Source: Amycolatopsis endophytica (GTDB lineage: Bacteria; Actinomycetota; Actinomycetes; Mycobacteriales; Pseudonocardiaceae). From it: a stretch of DNA of 64,000 nt. The first letter of the stretch is position 1. Every line of letters begins with the position of its first letter. The notes under the pieces were generated by a model. It was not told the DNA's origin. It saw nothing but the letters and a program-made list of their open reading frames with translations, and searched no databases. Made by a program: the position numbers and the translations under genes. This document shows, piece after piece, positions 1-7,923 of the stretch. The DNA lies in the NCBI RefSeq assembly GCF_013410405.1, contig NZ_JACCFK010000001.1, positions 1,984,001-2,048,000 on the forward strand. The letters run 5' to 3'.

Positions 1-2
1 CC

Positions 3-617
3 TCCGGCGCGGGCAAGTCGACGCTCGGCCGGCTGCTCGCCGGGGTGGCCGCGCCCGGTTCGGGTTCGGTGACGATCGGCGGGGCGGAGGTGTCCGAGCT
101 GGTCGAGGACGTGCTGCGCGGCGAGGTGCTGTTGCTCACGCAGGAGCACCACGTGTTCGCCGGGACGCTGCGGGAGAACCTGACGTTGCCCGCGGGCTCG
201 TGGACGGACGCGCAGTTGGTGGGCGCGCTGGCGGCGGTGGGTCTCGGCGAGTGGTTCGACGCCCTGCCGGACGGCCTGGCGACGAAGCTCGGCTCGGGCG
301 CGCTGGCGGTACCGGCTTCGGTGGCGCAGCAGCTCGCCCTGGCCCGCGTGGTGCTGGCCGACCCGCACACCGTGGTGCTCGACGAGGCGACGTCACTGCT
401 GGACACCTCGTCGGCGCGCCACCTGGAGCGTTCGCTGAGTGGCGTGCTGGAAGGCCGGACGGTGATCGCGATCGCGCACCGCCTGCACACCGCGGCGGCG
501 GCCGACCGGGTCGCGGTGCTGGAGTCCGGGCGGATCACCGAACTCGGCACCCACGCCGAACTGCTGGCCGCGAACGGCCCGTACGCCCGCCTCGTCGCCG
601 CCGCCCACGTCGGCTGA
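3..617 (+). CDS. ABC transporter ATP-binding domain, C-terminal part (5' end outside the window)
   Basis: This is the nucleotide-binding domain of an ABC exporter, cut by the left edge. The first codons give Walker A (SGAGKSTL), followed by a Q-loop (LLLTQEHHVF), Walker B with the catalytic Glu (TVVLDEAT) and the switch His (AIAHRL). The ABC signature, normally LSGGQ, is degenerate: the equivalent stretch reads AVPASVAQQLALAR. That is typical of one half of a heterodimeric or fused exporter with one non-canonical ATP site. The membrane domain is presumably upstream, outside the window. The substrate cannot be told. The gene ends just before a 21-bp tandem repeat. Confidence 0.9.
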   Translation, partial: SGAGKSTLGRLLAGVAAPGSGSVTIGGAEVSELVEDVLRGEVLLLTQEHHVFAGTLRENLTLPAGSWTDAQLVGALAAVGLGEWFDALPDGLATKLGSGALAVPASVAQQLALARVVLADPHTVVLDEATSLLDTSSARHLERSLSGVLEGRTVIAIAHRLHTAAAADRVAVLESGRITELGTHAELLAANGPYARLVAAAHVG

Positions 618-627
618 GGCCGCTCGT

Positions 628-732
628 GGCGCCGTGTTGGCCGTTCCGGGCGCCGTGTTGGCCGTTCCGGGCACTGTGTTGGCCGCTGCGGGCGCCGTGT
701 TGGCCGCTGCGGGCACGGTGTTGGCCGCTACT
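628..732. repeat. Five-copy 21-bp tandem repeat
   Basis: Five consecutive copies of a 21-bp unit begin at 628, 649, 670, 691 and 712. The core is GTGTTGGCCG; copies differ in a few positions (gttccg or gctgcg at the end). The unit is a multiple of three, so several frames stay open across it, but the array lies between the ABC gene stop and purQ and is not part of either. It occupies most of the 176-bp gap. No promoter or terminator is evident inside it. Confidence 0.85.
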
Positions 733-793
733 GCTGTGTCCGGCCCCGCCGCCCCACCCTCACCCCCCGCCGGGGCTGGGGCAGAGCGACCGG

Positions 794-1465
794 TCAGGCG
801 CTGACCAGGCTGTCCATCACGCTGTAGAACAGGCCGAGGCCGTCGTCGCTGGGGCCGGTCAGCGCGTCGATCGCGTGCTCGGGGTGCGGCATCAGGCCGA
901 CGACGCGGCCGTTGGCGCTGCAGACGCCCGCGATGTCGTCACGCGAACCGTTCGGGTTCTCGCCGACGTAGCGGAACACCACGCGGCCCTCGCCCTCCAG
1001 CTCGTCCAGAGTGGACTGGTCCGCGACGTAGCCGCCCTCGCCGGACTTCAGCGGGATCAGCACCTCGGCGCCCGGCTCGAAGCGGGTCGTCCACGCCGTC
1101 GTGTTGTTCTCCACCCGCAGCCACTGGTCGCGGCACACGAAGTGCAGCTTCTTGTTCCGCACCAGCGCGCCCGGCAGCAGCCCGGCCTCGCACAGGATCT
1201 GGAACCCGTTGCAGATGCCGAGCACCGGCATGCCGCCCTTGGCCGCCTCGATGACCGACGACATGACCGGCGCGAAGCGGGCGATCGCGCCGCAACGGAG
1301 GTAGTCGCCGTAGGAGAACCCGCCGGGCACGATCACCGCGTCGACGCCGTGCAGGTCCGAGTCCGCGTGCCACAGCGACACCGCCTCCGCGTCGGCGTAG
1401 CGCGCGGCGCGGACCGCGTCGACGTCGTCCAGCGTGCCGGGGAAGGTGATGACACCGATCTTCAC
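794..1465 (-). CDS. purQ: Phosphoribosylformylglycinamidine synthase subunit PurQ
   Basis: PurQ is the glutaminase subunit of FGAM synthase (fourth step of purine synthesis) and supplies ammonia to PurL, with PurS as the third subunit. The 223-aa protein is a class I glutamine amidotransferase: it begins KIGVITFPG, has the nucleophile elbow with catalytic Cys in GICNGFQ, and the His/Glu pair in MPHPEHA. The start is taken as the GTG at 1465, which overlaps the purS stop by 4 bp (GTGA) and has GGAGG 6 bp upstream. A start at 1486 would add seven unlikely residues. purL is not in the window. Confidence 0.96.
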   Translation of the reverse strand: MKIGVITFPGTLDDVDAVRAARYADAEAVSLWHADSDLHGVDAVIVPGGFSYGDYLRCGAIARFAPVMSSVIEAAKGGMPVLGICNGFQILCEAGLLPGALVRNKKLHFVCRDQWLRVENNTTAWTTRFEPGAEVLIPLKSGEGGYVADQSTLDELEGEGRVVFRYVGENPNGSRDDIAGVCSANGRVVGLMPHPEHAIDALTGPSDDGLGLFYSVMDSLVSA

Positions 1466-1698
1466 GAGAGCCTCCGCACGGTCCATTCTTCGATCACCGG
1501 GTTGGCCAGGAAGCCTTCGGCGATCTTGGCGAGCGTTTCGTCGTCGACCGAATCGTCGACCTCCAGCTCGAAGTGCTTGCCCTGGCGCACCTCGGTGACC
1601 CCGGTGAAGCCGAGCCGCGGCAGCGCGCCGGCGACGGCCTGACCTTGCGGGTCGAGGATCTCGGGCTTGGGCATGACGTCAACCACCACACGGGCCAC
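1462..1698 (-). CDS. purS: Phosphoribosylformylglycinamidine synthase subunit PurS
   Basis: This 78-aa protein has the normal PurS length and features ([19 protein letters not shown] at the N-terminus, GKHFELEV in the middle). PurS bridges PurQ and PurL in the FGAM synthase complex. It starts with GTG at 1698 and overlaps purQ by 4 bp, so the two are translationally coupled. The 45-bp gap to the MFS gene on the same strand shows no clear terminator. Confidence 0.95.
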   Translation of the reverse strand: MARVVVDVMPKPEILDPQGQAVAGALPRLGFTGVTEVRQGKHFELEVDDSVDDETLAKIAEGFLANPVIEEWTVRRLS

Positions 1699-1743
1699 GG
1701 CGGGTCGCTCCAGTAATCGCAGGTCGGGCGCTACGACCCAAGG

Positions 1744-3054
1744 CTACGTGAGTGATGACGGTAACTTTGCGGCGGCCGTGCGGCGGCGCAGCACGCGGCG
1801 CAGACCGTAGGTGCCGAACAGGCCGAGCACGGACACCGCGATCAGGAAGTACAACCCGGTCGTCGCCGATCCGGTCGCGTCCACGATCGCCGCGATGCCC
1901 ATCGGCCCGAAGCCGCCACCGAGGTTGCCGATGCCGTTGATCGCGGCGATTCCGGCGGCCGCCGTCGCCCCGGCGAGGAACCTCGGCACCAGGCCCCACA
2001 TCACCGGCTGGGCCGCGTAACCCCCGATCGACGCCACGCACAACCCGGCCATCTGCAGCCACGGCGCGCCCGCGGTCGCGGCCACCACGAAACCGGCGAT
2101 CGAGAAGCCCAGCATCAGCGCGAGCCATCCGAACGGTGCTTCGCGCCGCCGGGCCAGTCGTGGCACCACGAGAAGACCGACCATGACGCACACGTACGGG
2201 ATCGCCGACACCGCACCCACGCCGAAACCGGACAGGTCGCCGAAGCCCTTGACGATTGTCGGCAGCCAGAACGCCAGACCGTAGGTGGCCAGCGGGAAGC
2301 ACAGGAAGAACACCGCCATCGCCAGCACCCGCCGGTCCCGGAGCACGGCCCACGGGCTGTGCGGCTGGACACCGGCGGCCTCGGCTTCGCGGCGCAGCTC
2401 GCCGGTCAGCCAGGTGCGCTCGTCGTCGGTGAGCCACCGGGCGGTTTCGGGCGCCTTCGGCAGGACCCACAGCACGACCGGCGTCAGCAGCACGGCGGGC
2501 ACCCCGGTCGCGACGAAGATCCACTGCCAGCCGTCCAGGCCGAGGACGCCGTGCAGATCGTTCAGCGCACCCATGGCCGGGTTGCCGATGATGAACGACA
2601 CCGGTCCGGCCAGCATGAACAGTCCGATCGCCTTCCCGCGGTGGCTCTCCGGGAACCAGCGGGTCAGGTAGTAGATGACGCCGGGGAAGAACCCGGCCTC
2701 GGCCGCGCCGAGCGCGAAGCGGGCCAGGTAAAACTGCCAGGTCGTGGACACCAGCGCGGTCGCGACGGTGACCAGACCCCAGGTGAGCATGATCCGCGCG
2801 AGCCAGCGGTTCGCGCCGAAGCGGTGCAGCGCGAGGTTGCTCGGCACCTCCAGCAGCGCGTAGGCGACGAAGAAGAAGACCTGGCCGAGCGTGTAGACGG
2901 TCGCCGAGAGGCCGAGTTCGGATTGCAGGGTCAGTTTCGCGAAGCCGACGTTGGAGCGGTCGACGTAGGCGATCACGTACAGCAGCCCGAGGAAGGGCAG
3001 CAGCCGGAGGGTGATTCTGCGCAGGATTTTCGTGGGCAGCGTGGCTGGGGGCAC
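1744..3054 (-). CDS. MFS transporter, anion:cation symporter (ACS) type
   Basis: This is a 436-aa, 12-helix major facilitator permease in the inner membrane. The N-terminal segment (LPFLGLLYVIAYVDRSNVGFAK) and YYLTRWFPESHRGKAIGLF after helix 4 are hallmarks of the ACS family, which takes up organic anions such as phthalate, tartrate, glucarate or galactonate. The GTG start at 3054 is chosen for its GGAG 7 bp upstream; the frame stays open to 3741 but that extension is antisense to the next gene. It diverges from the gene at 3161 across a gap with a candidate IclR operator, so uptake of the substrate metabolised by that gene is a reasonable guess. Confidence 0.9.
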   Translation of the reverse strand: MPPATLPTKILRRITLRLLPFLGLLYVIAYVDRSNVGFAKLTLQSELGLSATVYTLGQVFFFVAYALLEVPSNLALHRFGANRWLARIMLTWGLVTVATALVSTTWQFYLARFALGAAEAGFFPGVIYYLTRWFPESHRGKAIGLFMLAGPVSFIIGNPAMGALNDLHGVLGLDGWQWIFVATGVPAVLLTPVVLWVLPKAPETARWLTDDERTWLTGELRREAEAAGVQPHSPWAVLRDRRVLAMAVFFLCFPLATYGLAFWLPTIVKGFGDLSGFGVGAVSAIPYVCVMVGLLVVPRLARRREAPFGWLALMLGFSIAGFVVAATAGAPWLQMAGLCVASIGGYAAQPVMWGLVPRFLAGATAAAGIAAINGIGNLGGGFGPMGIAAIVDATGSATTGLYFLIAVSVLGLFGTYGLRRVLRRRTAAAKLPSSLT

Positions 3055-3131
3055 GGGTGACTCCGTTGTCCTGACCGAGAGTTGACCGGGGCCCGGCGAG
3101 TCTCTACCGTCGTCCGGGATTACGTCAAGCA

Positions 3132-3145
3132 TCCGAAATTTCGAA
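3132..3145. promoter_or_regulatory. Candidate IclR operator between the divergent MFS and TIM-barrel genes
   Basis: The sequence TCCGAAATTTCGAA has the perfect core palindrome CGAAATTTCG. It lies between divergent starts (3054 and 3161), and a near copy, TCCGAAATACCGGA, stands just upstream of the iclR gene at 4904. Shared sites before regulator and targets suggest IclR binding and autoregulation. This is inference from sequence only. Confidence 0.5.
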
Positions 3146-3160
3146 CAACGGTGGTGAACC

Positions 3161-4111
3161 GTGGACAGAACCCGCGACTTCCTGCGCACCCTCGGCCTGC
3201 CGCCCGGCGACCTGGCGGAGCTGCCCGCCAGCACCAAGCGGTTCCCCGACGGCGCGCAGTACCGGGTCGAGATCCCGAGCGTGGAAGGACCGGAGGCGCT
3301 GGAGGCCGTGCACGCCGAGGCCGACGCGCGCGGGGTGGTCGTGCACCGCGTCTCCCAGGGCAGCGGCGGCATGCTGCTCACGCGGGCGGAACTGGCCTCG
3401 ATCGCCGGGTTCGCGCGGGCGAGCGGCGTCGAAGTGAGTCTGTTCGCGCGGCCGGTCGCGGCGTGGGACACCGGTGCCGCGTCGGTCGCCTCCGGCGGCG
3501 GTCCGTTCGCCGCACAGGCGCGGGGCGCCGAGCAGCTGGTCCACGTGCTCGAAGACATCCGGCGCAGCGCCGAGGCCGGCATCCGCAGCGTGCTGGTCAC
3601 GGACCTGGGCGTGCTGACCGTCGCCGACCGCATGCGCGCCGCCGGTGAACTGCCGGGCGACCTGCGGTTCAAGGTCAGCGTCCAGATGGGACTGGCCAAC
3701 CCGGCGTCCATCCGGCTCGCCGAACAGGCGGGCGCCACCACCTACAACGTGCCGACGGACCTGAGCCTCGCCCAGCTCGCCGCGATCCGGGCCGCGGTCG
3801 ACCTGCCGCTGGACGTCTACGTCGAGGCGCCGGACGACCTCGGCGGATTCGTCCGGCACTTCGAGATCGCCGAGATCGTGCGGGTCGCCGCGCCCGTCTA
3901 CCTCAAGTTCGGCCTGCGCAACGCGCCGAACATCTACCCCAGCGGCACGCATCTCACGCCGACCGCGGTGGCGCTGGCGCGGGAACGGGTCCGCCGCGCC
4001 GAAATCGGCCTCGAACTGCTTCGCAGGCACGCCCCGGAATCCGTGGGCTCGACGCTGCCCGCCGCGGATCTCGCCGTGCCGGTTCCGGTGGAAGGCGTGC
4101 TGCCGGTCTAG
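3161..4111 (+). CDS. Putative TIM-barrel protein, U32-peptidase-like
   Basis: This 316-aa soluble protein has alternating helices and strands with short acidic or Gly motifs (LVTDLGVL, FKVSVQMGLANP, TTYNVPTDLSL, PLDVYVEAP, PVYLKFGLRNAPNIYPSGTH), which suggest a TIM barrel. It resembles proteins often labelled U32 family peptidase in actinobacteria, but I see no decisive catalytic motif and the substrate is unknown. It starts with GTG at 3161. It is divergent from an ACS-type permease and overlaps the convergent iclR gene by 4 bp, so a role in catabolism of an organic acid or derivative is inferred. Confidence 0.6.
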   Translation: MDRTRDFLRTLGLPPGDLAELPASTKRFPDGAQYRVEIPSVEGPEALEAVHAEADARGVVVHRVSQGSGGMLLTRAELASIAGFARASGVEVSLFARPVAAWDTGAASVASGGGPFAAQARGAEQLVHVLEDIRRSAEAGIRSVLVTDLGVLTVADRMRAAGELPGDLRFKVSVQMGLANPASIRLAEQAGATTYNVPTDLSLAQLAAIRAAVDLPLDVYVEAPDDLGGFVRHFEIAEIVRVAAPVYLKFGLRNAPNIYPSGTHLTPTAVALARERVRRAEIGLELLRRHAPESVGSTLPAADLAVPVPVEGVLPV

Positions 4112-4881
4112 AACGCGGGGGCTCGGCCGCCCAGCCGGTGGGACAGATCGGCCGCGCCCTGCCGGACCAGTTTTTCCCACGTGCGCCAGGACTCCGCGGC
4201 GTGGCGCGAGGTCGGGATCGAGATGCTCATCGCCGCGACCCAGTCGCCCCGTGAGTCGGCGACCGGGGCCGCCACGCAGCCGGCGTCCGGATTGGACTCA
4301 CTGTTCTCGTGCGCGATTCCGGTCACCCGGACCGCGTCCAGCTGCGCGAGCAGTTCGGGTCGCGTGGTGACGCTGTGCTCGGTGAGCCCGGCCAGCTTGT
4401 GCCCCTTGAGCCGACGGCTGACCTCCTCCCGCGACAACCCCGCGAGCAGGACCTTGCCCACCGCGGTGCAGTTGGCGGGCAACCGGCGCCCGACCGCCGA
4501 AATGAGCCGCACCGAGTGCGTGGAATCTACTTTGGACACGTAGACGACCTCGAGCCCGTCGAGCACCGCGACGTGCACGGTCTCGCCGCACCGCGCCGCG
4601 ACCTGGCGGGCCACCGCGTCCGCTTCGACGCCGAACTCCAGCCGCTGCTGGTACCGTGCCCCGAGTTCGAGCACCTTCGGCCCGAGCCGGAACACCGTCT
4701 CGTCGCCGGGCTGGCGGTCCAGGTACCGGCGGGTGACGAGCGTGGTCAGCAGCTCGTGCGTGGTGGAGCGGGGCAGGCCGAGGCGCTCGGCGATCTCGGT
4801 CGCCGACAGCCGGGCCTGCTCGTCGAGGAACAGCTCCAGGATGTCCGCGGCCCGGAGCACGGCCGGTACGAGACGGGGCAT
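4108..4881 (-). CDS. IclR family transcriptional regulator
   Basis: This 257-aa protein has the IclR plan: an N-terminal winged helix-turn-helix (LSATEIAERLGLPRSTTHELLTTL, about residues 25-50) and a C-terminal effector domain (GETVHVAVLDGLEVVYVSKVDS, then TAVGKVLLAGL). It overlaps the convergent TIM-barrel gene by 4 bp. A candidate operator lies about 22 bp upstream of its start and a similar one lies in the MFS/TIM-barrel divergent region. It probably controls those genes and itself; the effector is unknown. Confidence 0.93.
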   Translation of the reverse strand: MPRLVPAVLRAADILELFLDEQARLSATEIAERLGLPRSTTHELLTTLVTRRYLDRQPGDETVFRLGPKVLELGARYQQRLEFGVEADAVARQVAARCGETVHVAVLDGLEVVYVSKVDSTHSVRLISAVGRRLPANCTAVGKVLLAGLSREEVSRRLKGHKLAGLTEHSVTTRPELLAQLDAVRVTGIAHENSESNPDAGCVAAPVADSRGDWVAAMSISIPTSRHAAESWRTWEKLVRQGAADLSHRLGGRAPAF

Positions 4882-4903
4882 GACCGCACCCTACCCCGCC
4901 TCG

Positions 4904-4917
4904 TCCGAAATACCGGA
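4904..4917. promoter_or_regulatory. Candidate IclR autoregulatory operator
   Basis: TCCGAAATACCGGA is an imperfect inverted repeat (TCCG...CGGA, extended to GTCCG/CGGAC) 22 bp upstream of the iclR ATG at 4881. It matches the site at 3132 in 10 of 14 positions. The position would suit repression of iclR by its own product. Confidence 0.5.
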
Positions 4918-4918
4918 C

Positions 4919-5168
4919 TCAGTTCACGACCTCGACCGCGTCACCCGTCCGCAGCGTCTGGTAGATCCCACACCGGTGGTCGTGAAGAACACCGAGTACG
5001 GCATCGGCGCGTCGTAGGCCTTGCTGTAGTGGTCGACGTCGCGGTACTGGACCTGGAACGAACCGGCCGGCGTCTCGTAGCCCGGCCTACCCACGGTGGC
5101 CGGAACCGGTCCGCGGATCACCTGGCCGTTGTCCGTCAGCCAGGCTTGGTTGGCCGTTGTTCCGGCGA
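4919..5168 (-). pseudogene. Remnant of an L,D-transpeptidase (YkuD domain) with the catalytic segment deleted
   Basis: Read on the minus strand, the frame around 4990-5160 gives ANQAWLTDNGQV, then GPVPATVGRPGYETPAG and DAPMPYSVFF, the typical first half of an actinobacterial L,D-transpeptidase domain. It then breaks: the frame shifts, and IYQTLRTGDAVEVVN followed by a stop (4919-4921) appears in another frame, which matches the usual C-terminal end. The intervening segment with the catalytic SHGC motif is missing, and an in-frame TGA lies just upstream of the conserved part. So both the 5' end and the catalytic centre are lost. It fills most of the gap between iclR and the aldehyde dehydrogenase. 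Confidence 0.75.
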
Positions 5169-5257
5169 GAAATCATCCAAGGCCGGCGAACCGGGCGCCA
5201 GGCCCACGGCGGCCAGAGCGTCCTGGCGGCCAGCGGGTCCGGGCGGGCGGAGGTGAC

Positions 5258-6745
5258 TCAGTGCTTGCGCCCGTACAAGCCGGTCACGATCCTGCTGACC
5301 AGTTTGTCCGTCTTCGTGGTGCGCGTGAACGTGGTGAGCTTGATCGGCACGGCGAACCGCTGGCGGGCCACCGCCTTCGAGCGGGCGAACTCGCGCAGCC
5401 CCTCCGGCCCGTGGATCCGGCCGAAGCCCGAGTCCCCGACGCCGCCGAACGGCAGCGACGCGGTGCCGGCGAACGAGAACGGCGCGTTGATCGAGATCAT
5501 CCCGGCCTTGAGCCGCTGGGCCAGTCGTGCGCCGTTGCGGCGGGAGAACACTGTCGAGCCGAGGCCGTACGTCGTCGCGTTGGCCTTCTCGACCGCCTCG
5601 TCCATGTCGCGCACCTTGGCGATCGTCATGGTCGGGCCGAACGTCTCCTCGCGCACCGCGGTGGAGTCCTCCGGCACGTCGACCAGCACCGTGGGCTCGA
5701 CGAACTTCTCGCCGACCGCGTCCGCGCCACCGGTCAGCGCGCGCCCGCCGCGAGCCAGCGCGTCGGCGATGTGCCTGCGCACGACGTCCAGCTGCGACGG
5801 CATGGTAATCGGGCCGTACTGCGTTCCGGGCTTCACCTCGCGGGTCAGCGAAACCACCCGCTCGACGAACCTGTCGTAGACCTGCTCGTGCACGTAGACC
5901 CGCTCCACGCCGATGCAGGTCTGGCCGGAGTTGGAGAACGCGCCCCACACCGCGGCGTCGGCGGCGGCGTCCAGATCGGCGTCGGAGTCGACGATCAGCG
6001 GGTCCTTGCCGCCGGCCTCGATGACGACCGGGGTGAGCGTCTCGGCGGCGGCGGCCATGATCTTCTTGCCGGTCGCGGTCGAGCCGGTGAAGGCGATCTT
6101 GTCCACACCGGCGCCGACCAGCGCCGCACCGGTCGCGCCGAACCCGGTGACCAGCTGCAGCACCGGGTACTCGGGCACGACCTCGGCGAAGGTGTCGGCG
6201 AGCCACTTGCCCACGCCCGGCGTGTACTCGCTGGGTTTGAACACGACCGCGTTGCCCGCCGCGAGCGCGTAGGTGATCGAGCCCATCGGTGTGTAGACGG
6301 GGTAGTTCCACGGCCCGATCACGCCGACGACGCCCAGCGGCTGGAACTCGACGCTCGCCGTGTGGTTGGACAGCAGCGGACCGGTCGGACGGCGCTTGCG
6401 GCCGAGGACCTTGCGGGCGTTGCGCGCGGCCCACGCGACGTGCTCGATCGCGAGGACGGCTTCCAGCTGCGCGTCCCCGGCGGGCTTGCCGGTCTCGGCG
6501 CTGACGACCGCGCACAGCTCGGCGAGGCGGTGGGTGAGGATGCCGTTCCAGCGGCGCAGGCGCTCGGCGCGGCCCTCGAAACCGAGACCACCCCACCACC
6601 GGGCGGCGGCGCGCGCGGAGGCGACGGCGGCCTGGACGTCCTCCGCCGTGTGCACCGGGTAGGTCCCGACGACCTCGTCGGTGGCCGGGCTCAGCGAGTC
6701 GAAGGTGTCACGGACGTTGGTCGGCTTCGGCTCCACGGCGGTCAT
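5258..6745 (-). CDS. NAD(P)-dependent aldehyde dehydrogenase (succinic-semialdehyde-dehydrogenase-like)
   Basis: This 495-aa enzyme oxidises an aldehyde to the acid in the cytoplasm. Key residues are visible: PWNYP with Asn147, FTGST (219-223) in the cofactor site, general base Glu243 in VIEAGGKDP, and nucleophile Cys277 in SNSGQTCIG. The short C-terminal extension (about 30 residues after GFGRIHGPEGLREFARSK) is typical of broad-range aliphatic or succinate-semialdehyde enzymes. The start has a strong GAGGAGG site. It begins inside the last codons of the upstream MFS gene (38-bp overlap), so the two are coupled. A 7+2+7 palindrome sits just upstream. Confidence 0.92.
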   Translation of the reverse strand: MTAVEPKPTNVRDTFDSLSPATDEVVGTYPVHTAEDVQAAVASARAAARWWGGLGFEGRAERLRRWNGILTHRLAELCAVVSAETGKPAGDAQLEAVLAIEHVAWAARNARKVLGRKRRPTGPLLSNHTASVEFQPLGVVGVIGPWNYPVYTPMGSITYALAAGNAVVFKPSEYTPGVGKWLADTFAEVVPEYPVLQLVTGFGATGAALVGAGVDKIAFTGSTATGKKIMAAAAETLTPVVIEAGGKDPLIVDSDADLDAAADAAVWGAFSNSGQTCIGVERVYVHEQVYDRFVERVVSLTREVKPGTQYGPITMPSQLDVVRRHIADALARGGRALTGGADAVGEKFVEPTVLVDVPEDSTAVREETFGPTMTIAKVRDMDEAVEKANATTYGLGSTVFSRRNGARLAQRLKAGMISINAPFSFAGTASLPFGGVGDSGFGRIHGPEGLREFARSKAVARQRFAVPIKLTTFTRTTKTDKLVSRIVTGLYGRKH

Positions 6746-7856
6746 CGGTGGCCTCCTCGCTACTGGTCAGTAGCGCCAGCATGGCACAAGCCGTGGCCGA
6801 ACTCACCACCCCGAGCGCGGGCGCCAGCCACAACGGCAGTACACCGACGCTCAGCGAGCCCAGCCCGAACCCGCTCCCCTGCACGACGAACGCCGTCGAG
6901 AAACCCTCGGCCCGGCGGCCCTCGGGCAGCAGCCGTTGCAACCGGACGGAGGCGACGGTCAGCAGCGGGCCCGTGCAGCCACCGACCAGGGCGGCACCGG
7001 TGAACAGACCGGGCCAGCCGAGGTCCGCGGCCAGTACCGAACCACCCAGTACGAATCCCGTCAGCATCCGGAGGGCCGGACGCCGTCCGGCGGGCGGGCG
7101 CCGCCAGGCGAAGAGCGCGCTGCCGGCGATGCCGGACCCGCTGAGCACCACGATCACCAGCGACGCGAGAGCCGGGTCGCCGCCGAGTCGTTGGACCAGT
7201 GGCAGAGGCGCGACCTCGACCGTCGCGAGGAGGTGACCGAGCGCGAACAGGCACGCGAGCCACGGCAGTGCCCGCCGGACCGGCAGCTTCGCCGCCGTGC
7301 GCGGTGCCGGTGCGGTGGCGCGAGGAACGAGGAGGGCGGCCGCGAAGTAGGCCGTAGCCATCGCCACGAGCGGGACGAGCGCGCTGATCGGGCTCAGGGC
7401 CGACACCAGCAGCGGACCGGCGATGAGGACGCCCTCGAACAGCATCGCGTCGATCGCGAGCGCCCGCGGCAGCTGCGCGTCCGGTACGACGCCGCCGAGC
7501 AGTGACCGGAAGCCCCCGGACAACCCGCCGACGGCCATCCCGGGCACCACGACCAGCGCGAGCAGCACACCGTCGCCCGCCCCCGCCCACCCGGCGACGA
7601 CGAGCAGCGTCATCGCGGTCCCCGTCGCGACCAGCAGAAGGACAAGACCATGGGCGGCGCCCACCCGGTCCAGCAGCCGCCCGCAGGGCACGGCACCGGC
7701 GATCTCGGCCACGACCAGCACGGCGACCATGACCCCACCCAGCCGGTAGGAACCGGTGAGCGCGGTGGTCATCAGCGTGAAGGCGAGCGGCCCCATGGCG
7801 ATCGGCAGCCGGTAGAGCTGGGCGCCCGCCGACCAGCGCCAGTACGCGCGATCCAT
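6708..7856 (-). CDS. MFS transporter (putative exporter)
   Basis: This 382-aa hydrophobic protein has about 12 membrane segments (for example GVMVAVLVVAEIAGAVPCGRLLDRVGAAHGL with the helix 2-3 loop motif, and LVIVVLSGSGIAGSALFAW). Charged residues are few, as expected for an MFS permease of the drug-exporter kind; the substrate is unknown. The ATG at 7856 (MDRAYWRW) is preferred, since a start further upstream would run across the operator and the divergent regulator. It is divergent from the ArsR-type gene at 7924 and its 3' end overlaps the aldehyde dehydrogenase gene, forming a two-gene operon. Confidence 0.85.
   Translation of the reverse strand: MDRAYWRWSAGAQLYRLPIAMGPLAFTLMTTALTGSYRLGGVMVAVLVVAEIAGAVPCGRLLDRVGAAHGLVLLLVATGTAMTLLVVAGWAGAGDGVLLALVVVPGMAVGGLSGGFRSLLGGVVPDAQLPRALAIDAMLFEGVLIAGPLLVSALSPISALVPLVAMATAYFAAALLVPRATAPAPRTAAKLPVRRALPWLACLFALGHLLATVEVAPLPLVQRLGGDPALASLVIVVLSGSGIAGSALFAWRRPPAGRRPALRMLTGFVLGGSVLAADLGWPGLFTGAALVGGCTGPLLTVASVRLQRLLPEGRRAEGFSTAFVVQGSGFGLGSLSVGVLPLWLAPALGVVSSATACAMLALLTSSEEATDDRRGAEADQRP
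6759..6774. promoter_or_regulatory. Perfect 7+2+7 palindrome upstream of the aldehyde dehydrogenase
   Basis: GCTACTGGTCAGTAGC has arms GCTACTG/CAGTAGC with a 2-bp spacer, 14 bp upstream of the dehydrogenase ATG and inside the 3' end of the MFS coding region. It looks like an operator for a TetR-type dimer (TACTGACCAGTA-like), yet no TetR gene is adjacent. It is either a regulator site for an internal promoter or chance. Confidence 0.4.
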
Positions 7857-7896
7857 GCGAACGACTGTCGCCGGACCACCCCACTGGCCATACTGA

Positions 7897-7912
7897 TTCG
7901 GACCTGTCCGAA
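7897..7912. promoter_or_regulatory. Candidate ArsR-type operator in the divergent promoter region
   Basis: TTCGGACCTGTCCGAA is a perfect 7+2+7 inverted repeat (TTCGGAC/GTCCGAA). It lies 12 bp before the regulator ATG at 7924 and about 40 bp before the divergent MFS start at 7856. Its place and symmetry suit a winged-helix dimer that represses both directions. Confidence 0.55.
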
Positions 7913-7923
7913 AGTCGCCCGTC

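Noticed and set aside
1744..3741. 665-aa version of the ACS-type MFS protein
   Set aside because: The extra 229 N-terminal residues are antisense to the TIM-barrel gene; a GTG with a good RBS lies at 3054.
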